Shown here piece after piece: positions 1-8,476 of a stretch of DNA of 64,000 bases. The stretch's first letter is position 1. Every line of letters starts with the position of its first letter. The position numbers and the translations under genes are program-made. This DNA is from JAKFDI01 sp036676235 (GTDB lineage: Bacteria; Pseudomonadota; Gammaproteobacteria; Burkholderiales; Burkholderiaceae_C). The stretch spans positions 62,001 through 126,000 of the forward strand of contig JAKFDI010000085.1 in NCBI GenBank assembly GCA_036676235.1, given 5' to 3'. Below the pieces are notes generated by a model. The model saw nothing but the letters and a program-made list of their open reading frames with translations, was not told where the DNA came from and did no database searches.

Positions 1-672
1 CCACCGTTGGCCGCCGATGCGCTCCACCGTCGTCGCGAAGGATTCGTTGAACATCGTGTCGCCCGAGGCATACGCCACCTGGTGCGCGAGTTCGTGAAAG
101 ATCAGGCGCGCGAGTTCGCCCTCCGGATAGTTGATGAAGGTGCTGAGCAGGGGATCGGCGAAGTAGTCGCCCGGCAACGCGCCGAGCGTGGAGTACGCCG
201 GCACGCCGTAGACGCTGACTTCCTTACCCTTCGCGCGCAGTTCGGCCGCGAAGGCCTCGGCCGCGTCGCGGTCGAAGTAGCCGCGGTAGCCGACGCAGCC
301 CACCACCGGGAAGCACCAGCGCTGCAGCGTAAGGCTCAACTCCGGCGCCGCCACCACGTTCCAGACGGCTGCGCGGCGCGGCAGGTCGGCGTAGCGGCGG
401 TAGCTGGCGTTGTCGGGCAAGGCCAGTTCCTTCACCGCGAAGTCGCGCATGCGCTGAGACAGTTCGAGGCGCTCCTTCAGCGCCGGTTTCGTCTGCGCGT
501 CGGCGAGCCATGCCGGCACCGGCCGTGCAGCGGCGACCAGCGAAAGATGCCCGTTGATCGACTGCGCGTAGTAGCCGAGCGTGCTGCAGCCGCTGGTGAG
601 GCAGGTGGCCGCCACGGCGAACGCCACCACGACCAGCGTGCCGATGCCTGCCATCCAGAGCCCTCGCCGCAC
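1..672 (-). CDS. Putative aminopeptidase, lipoprotein type (3' part missing)
   Basis: The visible 224 codons resemble the 'putative aminopeptidase' family (COG4324/PF10023). A zinc-metallopeptidase motif HELAH is at residues 193-197, followed by an NESFA stretch that could give the third zinc ligand. The N-terminus has two arginines, a hydrophobic stretch and a lipobox-like LTSGC (Cys29), so the protein is probably an envelope lipoprotein. I chose the GTG at 672 because it keeps the basic n-region; an ATG at 654 is possible. The gene runs off the left edge of the window. It lies 5 bp downstream of the molybdopterin oxidoreductase gene on the same strand and is probably co-transcribed. Family assignment is by eye; the substrate is unknown. 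Confidence 0.75.
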   Translation of the reverse strand, partial: MRRGLWMAGIGTLVVVAFAVAATCLTSGCSTLGYYAQSINGHLSLVAAARPVPAWLADAQTKPALKERLELSQRMRDFAVKELALPDNASYRRYADLPRRAAVWNVVAAPELSLTLQRWCFPVVGCVGYRGYFDRDAAEAFAAELRAKGKEVSVYGVPAYSTLGALPGDYFADPLLSTFINYPEGELARLIFHELAHQVAYASGDTMFNESFATTVERIGGQRW

Positions 673-677
673 CGCGT

Positions 678-2717
678 TCAGTGGGCCGCCTGTGGCCGCA
701 CCTCGACCAGGCAGTCGTAGAAACTCGGCCCGCCCCCCAGATCGGTGAGCTGCTGGTGCGTCACCTCGTTGACGTTGGTGCCGGCGAGACCCAGCTTGCG
801 CCACCACACGCCCAGGCCGTTGACCACGCCCGGCCGCGCGCGCTTGCTGAGCACGGCACGGCACAGATAGCTGCCGCGGTCGTTGAACACCTGCACCGTC
901 TGGCCGGAAGCAATGCCGCGTGGCAGTGCGTCGCTTTCATGAATCTCGATCAGCGGCTCGGCCTCGATGTCGCGCAGGCTCGTCACATTGACGAAGGTGG
1001 AGTTGAGGAAGTTGCGCGCCGGCGGCGAGATCATGGCGAGCGGAAAGCGCGCTGCACGCTCGGGCGACGATTCGGCGCATTCGTAGTTCGCGACATGATC
1101 GGGCACACCGTGGCGCGGCGAATCGATGGTGCAGCGCCCGCTGGTCGTCGGAAAGCCGCCCTTCGCAAACGGCGCTTCGGGCAGCGGCAGCTTCACCCAA
1201 CCGTCTCGACGCAAGTCGTCGAAGTCGACATCGCGAGAGAAGGCCTTGCGCGCCATCGTTTCGTCGCTCTCGGCGAAGCAGTCGTCGTCGAAGCCCATCG
1301 CCGCCGCCAGATCGCGAAAGATCTGCGTATTGGGTCGCGCCTCGCCCAGCGCCGCGATGGCCGGTTCGTTGATCAGTGCCCAGGTGTGGCCGTAGGTCGC
1401 ATGCACATCCAGGTGTTCGAGCTGGGTGGTGGCGGGCAGCACATAGTCGGCGTGGTCGGTGGTGTCGGTCATGAACTGCTCCAGCACCACGGTGAAGAGG
1501 TCGTCGCGCTCGAAGCCGCGCGCCACCTTGGGCGACTCCGGCGCCACCGCGACCGGGTTGCTGTTGTAGACCACCAGCGCCTCGATCTTCGGGCCGAATT
1601 CGGCCGAGCCTTCGTGCAGCAGCGCGTCGCCGATGCTGCTCATGTTGATGGTGCGCGTGCGCCGCCCGGCCAGCAGGTCGGGCCGCTGCAGTGCGGCGCG
1701 GTCGACCGGAAACCAGCCGCCGCTGGACAGCAGCAGGCCGCCCGCCCGATGCCGCCACGCACCGATCAGGCAGGGCAGGATCGCCGCCAGCCGCACCGCA
1801 TTGCCGCCGCCGCGCACACGCTGCATGCCGTAGTTGAGGCGGATCGCGGCGGGCCGGGTCGTGCCGTAATCGCGGGCCAGTTGGCGCACCTCGTCGGCGG
1901 TGATGCCGCAGACCTCGGCCACACGCTCGGGCGGCCACTGCAGCGCTCGCTCGCGCAGCTTCGGCCAGCCCTCGGTGTGGCGCTCGATGTAGTCGTGGTC
2001 GAGCCAGTCGTTGGCAATCAGCTCGTGCATGAGCCCGAGAGCCAGCGCGCCGTCGGTGCCGGGCCGCAGGGCGATGTGCTGGTGGCATTTGTCCGCTGTC
2101 TCGGTGCGCCGCGGGTCGATGCACACCAGCTTCGCCCCGGCGCGCTTGGCCTTTTGCGCGAAGGTCCAGAAGTGCAGGTTGGAGGCGATGGAGTTGCTGC
2201 CCCAGATCAGGATCAGCCGGCTCTCGGCGAAATGCTCCAGGTGCATGCCCACCTTGCCGCCGTAAGTGGCGGCCAGCGCCTCGGCGCCGGCCGACGCGCA
2301 GATGGTGCGATCCAGCAGCGAGGCACCGAGGCGGTGGAAGAAGCGCCGGTCCATGCTCTCGCTCTGCAGCAGGCCCATGGTGCCGCAGTAGCTGTAAGGC
2401 ACGATGGCCTGCGGGTCGCGCGCGGCGATGGCGCCCAGCCGCGCGGCGATGTCGGCCAGCGCCTCGCCCCAGCTCACGCGCTCGAACTGAGCGCTGCCCT
2501 TCGGCCCGATGCGGCGCAGCGGGTGCAGCACGCGGTCCGGGTGGTAGACGCGCTCGGTGTAGCGCGAGACCTTGGTGCATAGCGCGCCGTGCGTGGGCGG
2601 GTGGTCGGGGTCGCCCTGCACGCGCACCGCGCGGCCGTTCTCGACGGTGATGCGCAGCGCGCAGGTATCGGGGCAATCGTGCGGGCAGGCGCCGCGTACC
2701 GTGGCCTGGGTATTCAT
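678..2717 (-). CDS. Molybdopterin-dependent oxidoreductase (BisC/formate dehydrogenase-like family)
   Basis: This 679-residue protein has the N-terminal [4Fe-4S] cysteine set Cys11-x3-Cys15-x3-Cys19-x27-Cys47 and the full length of a single-subunit DMSO-reductase family enzyme. Conserved segments include the IWGSNS region, the IDPRRTETA segment near residue 205 that contacts the molybdopterin guanine dinucleotide, and a C-terminal Molydop_binding-like domain (about 560-675). No Tat signal is visible, so it should be cytoplasmic. No electron-transfer subunit gene is adjacent, so substrate and partner cannot be told from the sequence. The start ATG at 2717 sits directly before the cysteine motif. 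It is divergent from the M20 gene across about 125 bp. Confidence 0.9.
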   Translation of the reverse strand: MNTQATVRGACPHDCPDTCALRITVENGRAVRVQGDPDHPPTHGALCTKVSRYTERVYHPDRVLHPLRRIGPKGSAQFERVSWGEALADIAARLGAIAARDPQAIVPYSYCGTMGLLQSESMDRRFFHRLGASLLDRTICASAGAEALAATYGGKVGMHLEHFAESRLILIWGSNSIASNLHFWTFAQKAKRAGAKLVCIDPRRTETADKCHQHIALRPGTDGALALGLMHELIANDWLDHDYIERHTEGWPKLRERALQWPPERVAEVCGITADEVRQLARDYGTTRPAAIRLNYGMQRVRGGGNAVRLAAILPCLIGAWRHRAGGLLLSSGGWFPVDRAALQRPDLLAGRRTRTINMSSIGDALLHEGSAEFGPKIEALVVYNSNPVAVAPESPKVARGFERDDLFTVVLEQFMTDTTDHADYVLPATTQLEHLDVHATYGHTWALINEPAIAALGEARPNTQIFRDLAAAMGFDDDCFAESDETMARKAFSRDVDFDDLRRDGWVKLPLPEAPFAKGGFPTTSGRCTIDSPRHGVPDHVANYECAESSPERAARFPLAMISPPARNFLNSTFVNVTSLRDIEAEPLIEIHESDALPRGIASGQTVQVFNDRGSYLCRAVLSKRARPGVVNGLGVWWRKLGLAGTNVNEVTHQQLTDLGGGPSFYDCLVEVRPQAAH

Positions 2718-2842
2718 GCCAACGACTATTGCACAGGCGCTGCACGCAGAGAGATGCCCATGGGTAAACTGGTTCGATCCAGTGAAGCCGTGCCCGCGAT
2801 TCCGTGGTTTTCACCACCGGCGCGGTACCAAGGAGCCGTGCC

Positions 2843-4039
2843 ATGAAGTTGATCGAATCCATCCTGGCCGACGCGGCCGCCATTGCCGCGGTGCGACGCG
2901 ACATCCACGCCCACCCCGAGCTGTGCTTCGAGGAGCAGCGCACCTCGGACGTGATCGCCAAGCAGCTCACCGACTGGGGCATCCCGATCGAGCGCGGCAT
3001 GGGCACGACCGGCGTGGTCGGCATCGTGAAGAACGGCAGCAGCCCGCGAGCGATCGGCCTGCGCGCCGACATCGACGCCCTGCCCATCACCGAGCGCAAC
3101 ACCTTCGCCCACGCCAGCCGCCACGCCGGCAAGATGCACGCCTGCGGCCACGATGGCCACACCGCCATGCTGCTGGCCGCCGCCAAGCACCTGTCGACCA
3201 ACCGCAACTTCGACGGCACGGTGTACCTCGTGTTCCAGCCGGCCGAAGAAGGCGGCGGCGGCGCGCGCGAGATGATCCGCGACGGCCTGTTCGACAAGTT
3301 CCCGATGGAAGCCATCTTCGGCGCGCACAACTGGCCGGGCATGAAGGCCGGGCAGTTCGCCATCAAGAGCGGGCCATGCTTTGCCAGCAGCAACGAGTTC
3401 AAGATCACCATTCGCGGCAAGGGCGCGCACGCGGCCATGCCGCACAACGGCATCGACCCGGTGCCGGTGGCGGCCCAGATGGTGCAGGCCTTCCAGACCA
3501 TCATCAGCCGCAACAAGCGGCCCATCGACGCCGGCGTGATCTCGGTGACCATGATCCACACCGGCGAGGCCACCAACGTGGTGCCCGACGTGTGCGTGAT
3601 GCAAGGCACGGTGCGCACCTTCACGCTCGAGGTGCTCGACCTGATCGAAGCGCGTATGAAGACGATTGCCGAGCACACCTGCTCGGCCTTCGACACCACC
3701 TGCGAATTCGAGTTCGTGCGCAACTATCCGCCCACCATCAACCACGAGGCCGAAACCGGTTTCGCGCGCCGCGTGATGGCCGAGGTGGTGGGCGCCGAGA
3801 ACGTGCTCGACTTCGAGCCCACCATGGGCGCCGAGGACTTCAGCTACTTCCTGCTGGAAAAGCCGGGCGCCTACTTCCTGATCGGCAACGGCGACGGCGA
3901 GCACCGCGAGGGCGGCCACGGCCTGGGGCCGTGCATGCTGCACAACCCGAGCTACGACTTCAACGACGAGCTGATTCCGCTCGGCGCCACCTTGTGGGTG
4001 CGCATGGCCGAGCAGTGGCTTGCGCAGCCGCAGCGCTGA
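2843..4039 (+). CDS. M20 family amidohydrolase (hippurate hydrolase/N-acyl amino acid amidase-like)
   Basis: The 398-residue protein belongs to the M20D amidohydrolases, which remove acyl groups from N-acyl amino acids using a two-metal centre. The metal motif Cys101-Gly-His103-Asp-Gly-His106 is present, followed by the QPAEEGGGGA segment with the conserved Glu pair and a late GAEDFSYF motif. I chose the ATG at 2843 because it has a good AGGAG site at 2831 and matches the usual family N-terminus; an upstream in-frame ATG adds only unrelated residues. The next gene, a DUF2817 peptidase-like protein, follows after 13 bp, so the pair may work on peptides or acylated amino acids. The exact substrate cannot be inferred. 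Confidence 0.92.
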   Translation: MKLIESILADAAAIAAVRRDIHAHPELCFEEQRTSDVIAKQLTDWGIPIERGMGTTGVVGIVKNGSSPRAIGLRADIDALPITERNTFAHASRHAGKMHACGHDGHTAMLLAAAKHLSTNRNFDGTVYLVFQPAEEGGGGAREMIRDGLFDKFPMEAIFGAHNWPGMKAGQFAIKSGPCFASSNEFKITIRGKGAHAAMPHNGIDPVPVAAQMVQAFQTIISRNKRPIDAGVISVTMIHTGEATNVVPDVCVMQGTVRTFTLEVLDLIEARMKTIAEHTCSAFDTTCEFEFVRNYPPTINHEAETGFARRVMAEVVGAENVLDFEPTMGAEDFSYFLLEKPGAYFLIGNGDGEHREGGHGLGPCMLHNPSYDFNDELIPLGATLWVRMAEQWLAQPQR

Positions 4040-4052
4040 AGGCCGCGCGCAC

Positions 4053-5138
4053 ATGCAAGCAGTCGACACGTTTTCACAGAGCTACGCCGAAGCGCGAGCC
4101 AAGTTCCTGCAGGCCGCGGATGACGCCGGCCTCGCCGTCGAATCGCATGTGCATCCGATGCGCGGGCGCGACGACGAGCAGCTCGCGATGGACGTGGTGC
4201 GCGACGGCCCGGCCGATGCCGACAAGCTGCTGCTGATCTCCAGCGCCTGCCACGGCGTGGAAGGTTTCTGCGGCTCGGGCGTGCAGGTGGCGATGCTGCG
4301 CGATGCGGCGTGGCGCGCGGAATGTCGCGATGCGGGCGTGGCCGTCCTGCATGTGCATGCGCTCAATCCCTACGGCTTCTCGTGGTGGCGGCGCACCACG
4401 CACGAGAACGTCGACCTCAACCGCAATTTCCGCGACTTCTCGCAGCCGCTGCCGGCGAACCCGGCCTATGACGAGATCGCCGCCCTGCTGGTGCCGCCGA
4501 CCTGGCCGCCCTCGGACGCGGTGAAGGCGCAGGTGCAGCAGTTCATCGCCGAACGCGGCATGCCGGCGCTGCAGGCGGCGGTGAGCGGCGGCCAGCACGA
4601 CCATCCCGAGGGCCTGTACTTCGCGGGCCGCAACCCGACCTGGAGCAACCGCACGCTGCGCCAGGTGCTGCGCGACCATGCGCGCCGCTGCACCCGGCTC
4701 GGCTGGATCGACCTGCACACCGGCCTCGGCCGGCGCGGCCACGGCGAACGCATCTACGCCGGCCCGGACGAGGCTGCGGAAGTGGCCCGCGCCCGCGCCT
4801 GGTGGGGCGATGAAGTCACCTCCATCTACGACGGCAGCTCCAGCTCATCCTTCATCAGCGGCATGCTGTGGGGCGCGGCGCCGCAGGAATGCCCGCAGGC
4901 GCAGACCACCAGCATCGCGCTCGAGTTCGGCACGATCCCGACGCCGGAGGTGATCGATGCGCTGCGCGCCGAGCAGTGGCTCGAGAACCATCCCGAGGCA
5001 CCCGCCGACCAGCGCATCGCGATCAAGCAGCAGTTGCGTGAGGCCTTCTACATCGACGCCGACGACTGGAAGCAGCAGATCCTCGCACAGAGCCTTGCGG
5101 CCGCGCGCGAGGGCGTGGCAGGCCTCATCAGCCGATGA
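4053..5138 (+). CDS. DUF2817 family protein (M14 carboxypeptidase-like)
   Basis: The 361-residue protein matches the DUF2817 family, which has a zinc carboxypeptidase fold related to M14. Likely metal and active-site segments are HGVEGFCGSG near residue 70, the DLNRNF stretch near residue 121, and WIDLHTGLG near residue 220, where His may be the last zinc ligand. There is no signal peptide, so it is probably cytoplasmic. The ATG at 4053 lies 13 bp after the M20 amidohydrolase stop and the two genes are probably one operon. Its 3' end overlaps the convergent HAD gene by 11 bp. Family function is poorly known, and a role in peptide or amide hydrolysis is inference. Confidence 0.82.
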   Translation: MQAVDTFSQSYAEARAKFLQAADDAGLAVESHVHPMRGRDDEQLAMDVVRDGPADADKLLLISSACHGVEGFCGSGVQVAMLRDAAWRAECRDAGVAVLHVHALNPYGFSWWRRTTHENVDLNRNFRDFSQPLPANPAYDEIAALLVPPTWPPSDAVKAQVQQFIAERGMPALQAAVSGGQHDHPEGLYFAGRNPTWSNRTLRQVLRDHARRCTRLGWIDLHTGLGRRGHGERIYAGPDEAAEVARARAWWGDEVTSIYDGSSSSSFISGMLWGAAPQECPQAQTTSIALEFGTIPTPEVIDALRAEQWLENHPEAPADQRIAIKQQLREAFYIDADDWKQQILAQSLAAAREGVAGLISR

Positions 5139-5736
5139 GCGGCGCGAGGGCCCGCGCGCACTGCGCCGGGCTCTCGAAGTGCAGCGCCTGCCAGCCGAGC
5201 CGGCGCGCGGCCTCGACGTTGTGCGCGACGTCGTCGATGAAGAACAGCTCGGCCGGTGGGACCCCGAAGCGGCGCGCCGCCTCCTCGAAGATCTGCGGCT
5301 CGGGCTTGATCCAGCCCACGCGCGACGAAAACACGCCGGCCTCGAAGCGCTTCATGAATTCATGCGTCTCGAGATGCGCCGCATACGGCTCGGGCATGTT
5401 CGAGAGGTAGAACAAGCGGTGGCCAGCGGCGTGCAGTTGCTCGATCAGCGCCACCGTTCCGGGAATCGGCGTCAGCTCGGCCGGAACGCTGTCGACCACG
5501 TGCTGCACTTCGTCGACCGTCAATCCGGTGCGGTGGGCGATGCGCGGCACGAGTTCCGGCACCGACAGCACGCCGCGGTCGAACTCGCCCCAGTCGCCGG
5601 TGAAGGACTGGAAGAACTCGTGCGTGAGCGCCGCGCCCTCCTTCGCTGAAGACGCCCGCCGCGGCAGCAGGCGCGGCATGAACTCGTGTGGTGTCCAGCG
5701 GAAGACGACGCCGCCGAAGTCGAAGACAACGTTCAT
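5128..5736 (-). CDS. HAD superfamily hydrolase, subfamily IA
   Basis: The 202-residue protein has the HAD motifs in order: FDFGGVVF with the nucleophile Asp6, the YLSNM motif II, a conserved Lys in GWIKPEPQIF (motif III), and FIDDVAHNV (motif IV). The second Asp of the usual DxD is Gly, as in the YihX-like subgroup. Members are small-molecule phosphatases or dehalogenases; the substrate is not evident. The start ATG overlaps the pgi stop (ATGA at 5733-5736), so it is translationally coupled to pgi and tal and may dephosphorylate a sugar phosphate. That link is inference from position. Confidence 0.88.
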   Translation of the reverse strand: MNVVFDFGGVVFRWTPHEFMPRLLPRRASSAKEGAALTHEFFQSFTGDWGEFDRGVLSVPELVPRIAHRTGLTVDEVQHVVDSVPAELTPIPGTVALIEQLHAAGHRLFYLSNMPEPYAAHLETHEFMKRFEAGVFSSRVGWIKPEPQIFEEAARRFGVPPAELFFIDDVAHNVEAARRLGWQALHFESPAQCARALAPLIG

Positions 5737-7328
5737 GTTCTGAGGCGGCTCAGAAGTCCTGCCGTAGAGGCATCCAGTCCCTTCGTGTCGCCATTGGCCA
5801 GCCGCGGCAGCAGATCACCCGCCAGCGCCTTGCCAAGTTCCACGCCCCATTGGTCGAAGCTGTTGATGCCCCAGATCGCACCGCTCGTGAACACGCGGTG
5901 CTCGTACATCGCGATCAGCGCACCCAGGCTGCGCGGCGTGAGCTGATCCAGCAGCAAGGTGGTGCTTGGCCGGTTGCCGGGAAAGGTGCGGTGGCGCGCG
6001 ATGGTGTCCGCGTCGAGCTGCTTCGAGGCCGTAGGCGCCGTCTCGCGCAGCGCCGCGTCGGTCGTCTTGCCCAGCATCAGCGCCTGCGCCTGTGCCAGGC
6101 CGTTGGCGAGCAGCTTGGCATGCAGGTCGGCCAGGCCGTGCGTGGGCTGCTTGACGAGGATGAACTCGACAGGGATCACGTCGGTGCCCTGGTGCAGCAT
6201 CTGGAAGAAGGCATGCTGGCCGTTGGTGCCGGGCTCGCCCCACACCACCGGGCTGGTCGCGTACGGCAGCGCGCGGCCATCGGCGTCCACGCACTTGCCG
6301 TTGCTCTCCATCTCGAGCTGCTGCAGATAGGCCGGCAGCCGACGCAGGCCCTGGTGGTAGGGCGCGATGCAGCGGCTGGTGAAGCCGTGGAAGTTGCGAT
6401 ACCAGACGTCGAGCAGGCCGAGCAGTGCCGGCAGGTTCTTCTCAAGCGGCGCGGCCGCGAAATGCCGGTCCATCGCATGCGCACCCGCAAGCAGCTCGCG
6501 GAAGTGCTCGGCGCCTATGGCCAGCGCGATCGGCAGCCCAATGGCCGACCACATCGAGTAGCGCCCGCCCACCCAGTCCCAGAAGCCGAAGGTCGTGCTG
6601 ATGCCGAACTCGGCTGCTGCCTTGACGTTGGTGGTGGTGGCGACGAAGTGCTTCGCCGTGTCTTTTCCGCCATTCGCGAGGAACCACGCCTTCGCCGCAT
6701 GGGCGTTCGCCATCGTCTCCTGCGTGGTGAAGGTCTTGCTCGCGATGACGAACAGCGTCTTCAAAGGATCGAGCTGGCGAAGCACCGGCGTGATGTCGTG
6801 GCCGTCGACGTTGGCGACGAAATGAAAGCGCAGCTTCGGGTGCACGAAGGCTTCGAGCGCCGGCACCGCCATCTGCGGGCCGAGGTCGCTGCCGCCGATG
6901 CCGATGTTCACCACGTCGCGGATGCCGCTCGCCGCGGTGTCGCGCACGGTTTCCACGTAGGCCAGCATGGCGTCGAGCACGCCGTGCACCTCGTCGCTGA
7001 AGAGGCCGTGCCCGCGCGGCGCGCGCAACGCCGTGTGCAGCGCGGCCCGGTTCTCGGTGCTGTTGATCGGCTCGCCGGCGAGCATCGCGTCGCGGCGCGC
7101 TTCGAGCCGGCATTCGCGCGCCAGCTCGCACAGGTAGCGCAAGGTGGCGGTGTCGAGCCGGTTCTTCGACAGGTCGGCGAAGACCTCCGGCGCATCCACG
7201 CCCATCGCGGCGTAGCGGCCGGGGTCGCGAGCGAAGGCTTCGCGCAGGTCGAGATTGCGCCCATGCGCTTCGTAGTGACCCGCCAGCGTCGCCCAGGCGG
7301 TCGTCGTGTCGCAGCGTGGAGCCTGCAT
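5733..7328 (-). CDS. pgi: Glucose-6-phosphate isomerase
   Basis: This 531-residue protein interconverts glucose 6-phosphate and fructose 6-phosphate in the cytoplasm. It carries the family signatures: VNIGIGGSDLGPQM for phosphate binding, SKTFTTQET, the GGRYSMWSAIGLP region, and near the C-terminus NSFDQWGVELGK. Length is as usual for the bacterial family. The start ATG overlaps the stop of tal (TGATG at 7326-7330), and its own stop overlaps the HAD start, so tal-pgi-HAD form a tight operon. An in-frame extension upstream through tal is only a shadow of that gene. Confidence 0.97.
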   Translation of the reverse strand: MQAPRCDTTTAWATLAGHYEAHGRNLDLREAFARDPGRYAAMGVDAPEVFADLSKNRLDTATLRYLCELARECRLEARRDAMLAGEPINSTENRAALHTALRAPRGHGLFSDEVHGVLDAMLAYVETVRDTAASGIRDVVNIGIGGSDLGPQMAVPALEAFVHPKLRFHFVANVDGHDITPVLRQLDPLKTLFVIASKTFTTQETMANAHAAKAWFLANGGKDTAKHFVATTTNVKAAAEFGISTTFGFWDWVGGRYSMWSAIGLPIALAIGAEHFRELLAGAHAMDRHFAAAPLEKNLPALLGLLDVWYRNFHGFTSRCIAPYHQGLRRLPAYLQQLEMESNGKCVDADGRALPYATSPVVWGEPGTNGQHAFFQMLHQGTDVIPVEFILVKQPTHGLADLHAKLLANGLAQAQALMLGKTTDAALRETAPTASKQLDADTIARHRTFPGNRPSTTLLLDQLTPRSLGALIAMYEHRVFTSGAIWGINSFDQWGVELGKALAGDLLPRLANGDTKGLDASTAGLLSRLRT

Positions 7329-8275
7329 CACAGCCTTTCGATCATGGTGTCGAGCTTGGCCGCGTCGGCCGCAAAGGCGCGGATGCCTTCGGCCAGCTTC
7401 TCGGTCGCCATCGCGTCGTCGTTGAGCGCGTAGCGAAAGCGCGCTTCGTTGTAGCTCTCGGCATGGACGGGCGCGGCTTTGGCGGCTTGCGGGTCCAGCG
7501 CGCGCTCGAACGGCGCTTCGCTCGCCTGCAGCGCGGCCAGCAGTTCCGGGCTGATGGTGAGCAGGTCGCAGCCTGCCAGTGCGACGATCTGGCCCACGTT
7601 GCGAAAGCTCGCGCCCATCACTTCGGTGCTGATGTCGAACTTCTTGTAGTAGGTGTAGATCTGCTGCACCGACCGGACGCCCGGATCGTTGCTGCCCGCG
7701 CGCGCCGCTTCGTCCCACGCGGCGCCGGCCGACTTCTTGTGCCAGTCGTAGATGCGGCCGACGAAGGGCGAGATGAGCGTCACGTCGGCATCGCCGCAGG
7801 CCACGGCCTGGCAGAAGGCGAACAGCAGCGTGAGGTTGCAGTGAATGCCCTCGCGTTCGAGGATGCGCGCGGCCTGGATGCCCTCCCAGGTGGAAGCCAT
7901 CTTGATCAGCACCCGCTCGCGCGCGATGCCGGCTTCTTCGTACAGCGAGACGATGCGGTGGGCGCGCGCCACGGTGGCGGCGCAGTCGAAGCTCAGGCGC
8001 GCGTCGACTTCGGTGGACACGCGCCCCGGCACCACGGTCAGGATCTCGCGGCCGAAGCGCACGAGCACACGATCGACCATCTCGTCGTGCGGTCGGCCCT
8101 TGTGCTGCGCCACCGTCTCAGCCAGCAGCGGCGCGTAATCGGGCTGCTGCACGGCCTTGAGGATCAGCGACGGGTTCGTGGTCGCGTCGCGCGGCGCGAA
8201 CTGCGCGAGTTGCCTGAAGTTGCCGGTGTCTGCAACGACGGTGGTGAACTGTTTGAGTTGATCGAGCTGATTCAT
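7328..8275 (-). CDS. tal: Transaldolase
   Basis: The 315-residue protein is a TalB-type transaldolase of the non-oxidative pentose phosphate pathway, moving a dihydroxyacetone unit between sugar phosphates. The Schiff-base lysine is Lys125 in VLIKMASTWEG, and RDATTNPSL near residue 29 is the other family signature. It is the first gene of tal-pgi-HAD and is divergent from zwf, so oxidative and non-oxidative pentose phosphate genes face one another across a 201-bp control region. No clear Shine-Dalgarno sequence precedes the ATG. A 17-bp palindrome lies 25 bp upstream. Confidence 0.97.
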   Translation of the reverse strand: MNQLDQLKQFTTVVADTGNFRQLAQFAPRDATTNPSLILKAVQQPDYAPLLAETVAQHKGRPHDEMVDRVLVRFGREILTVVPGRVSTEVDARLSFDCAATVARAHRIVSLYEEAGIARERVLIKMASTWEGIQAARILEREGIHCNLTLLFAFCQAVACGDADVTLISPFVGRIYDWHKKSAGAAWDEAARAGSNDPGVRSVQQIYTYYKKFDISTEVMGASFRNVGQIVALAGCDLLTISPELLAALQASEAPFERALDPQAAKAAPVHAESYNEARFRYALNDDAMATEKLAEGIRAFAADAAKLDTMIERL

Positions 8276-8299
8276 GAAGAGAAGCCGGATGCACGGAAC

Positions 8300-8316
8300 G
8301 GGGTCTATTAGACCCC
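8300..8316. promoter_or_regulatory. Perfect 17-bp palindrome upstream of tal
   Basis: GGGGTCTA, a central T, then TAGACCCC forms a perfect inverted repeat 25 bp upstream of the tal start codon in the tal-zwf intergenic region. It could be an operator or a small hairpin in the tal leader. It does not resemble the HexR-type site nearby. The role is inferred from position and symmetry only. Confidence 0.4.
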
Positions 8317-8451
8317 CTTGCCCTCTGGCGACACATCACCGGGGCCGACACGCCCGTGACCGCCGCCACACAAGCGCCCGTCGCGCCCGGCGAGCCCACG
8401 TGCGCACCGTGGATTGACCGTAGGCGGCAGGAGCCAGTTGCGGCATCATGG

Positions 8452-8468
8452 TGTGAAACAAAGTTACA
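8452..8468. promoter_or_regulatory. Candidate HexR operator before zwf
   Basis: The sequence TGTGAAACAAAGTTACA has outer half-sites TGTnA and TnACA in inverted orientation and ends 8 bp before the zwf ATG. RpiR-type HexR regulators are known to bind a palindrome with TGTA/TACA ends, and hexR is directly downstream of zwf. The site would overlap the zwf ribosome-binding region, so repression by blocking transcription or initiation is plausible. This rests on the motif and context. Confidence 0.55.
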
Positions 8469-8476
8469 GGTTCCTC

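Noticed and set aside
937..3723. Very long minus-strand open frame across the molybdopterin oxidoreductase and M20 genes
   Set aside because: Its product is low-complexity and rich in Arg/Ala, and it overlaps two well supported genes in other frames; it is a high-GC shadow.
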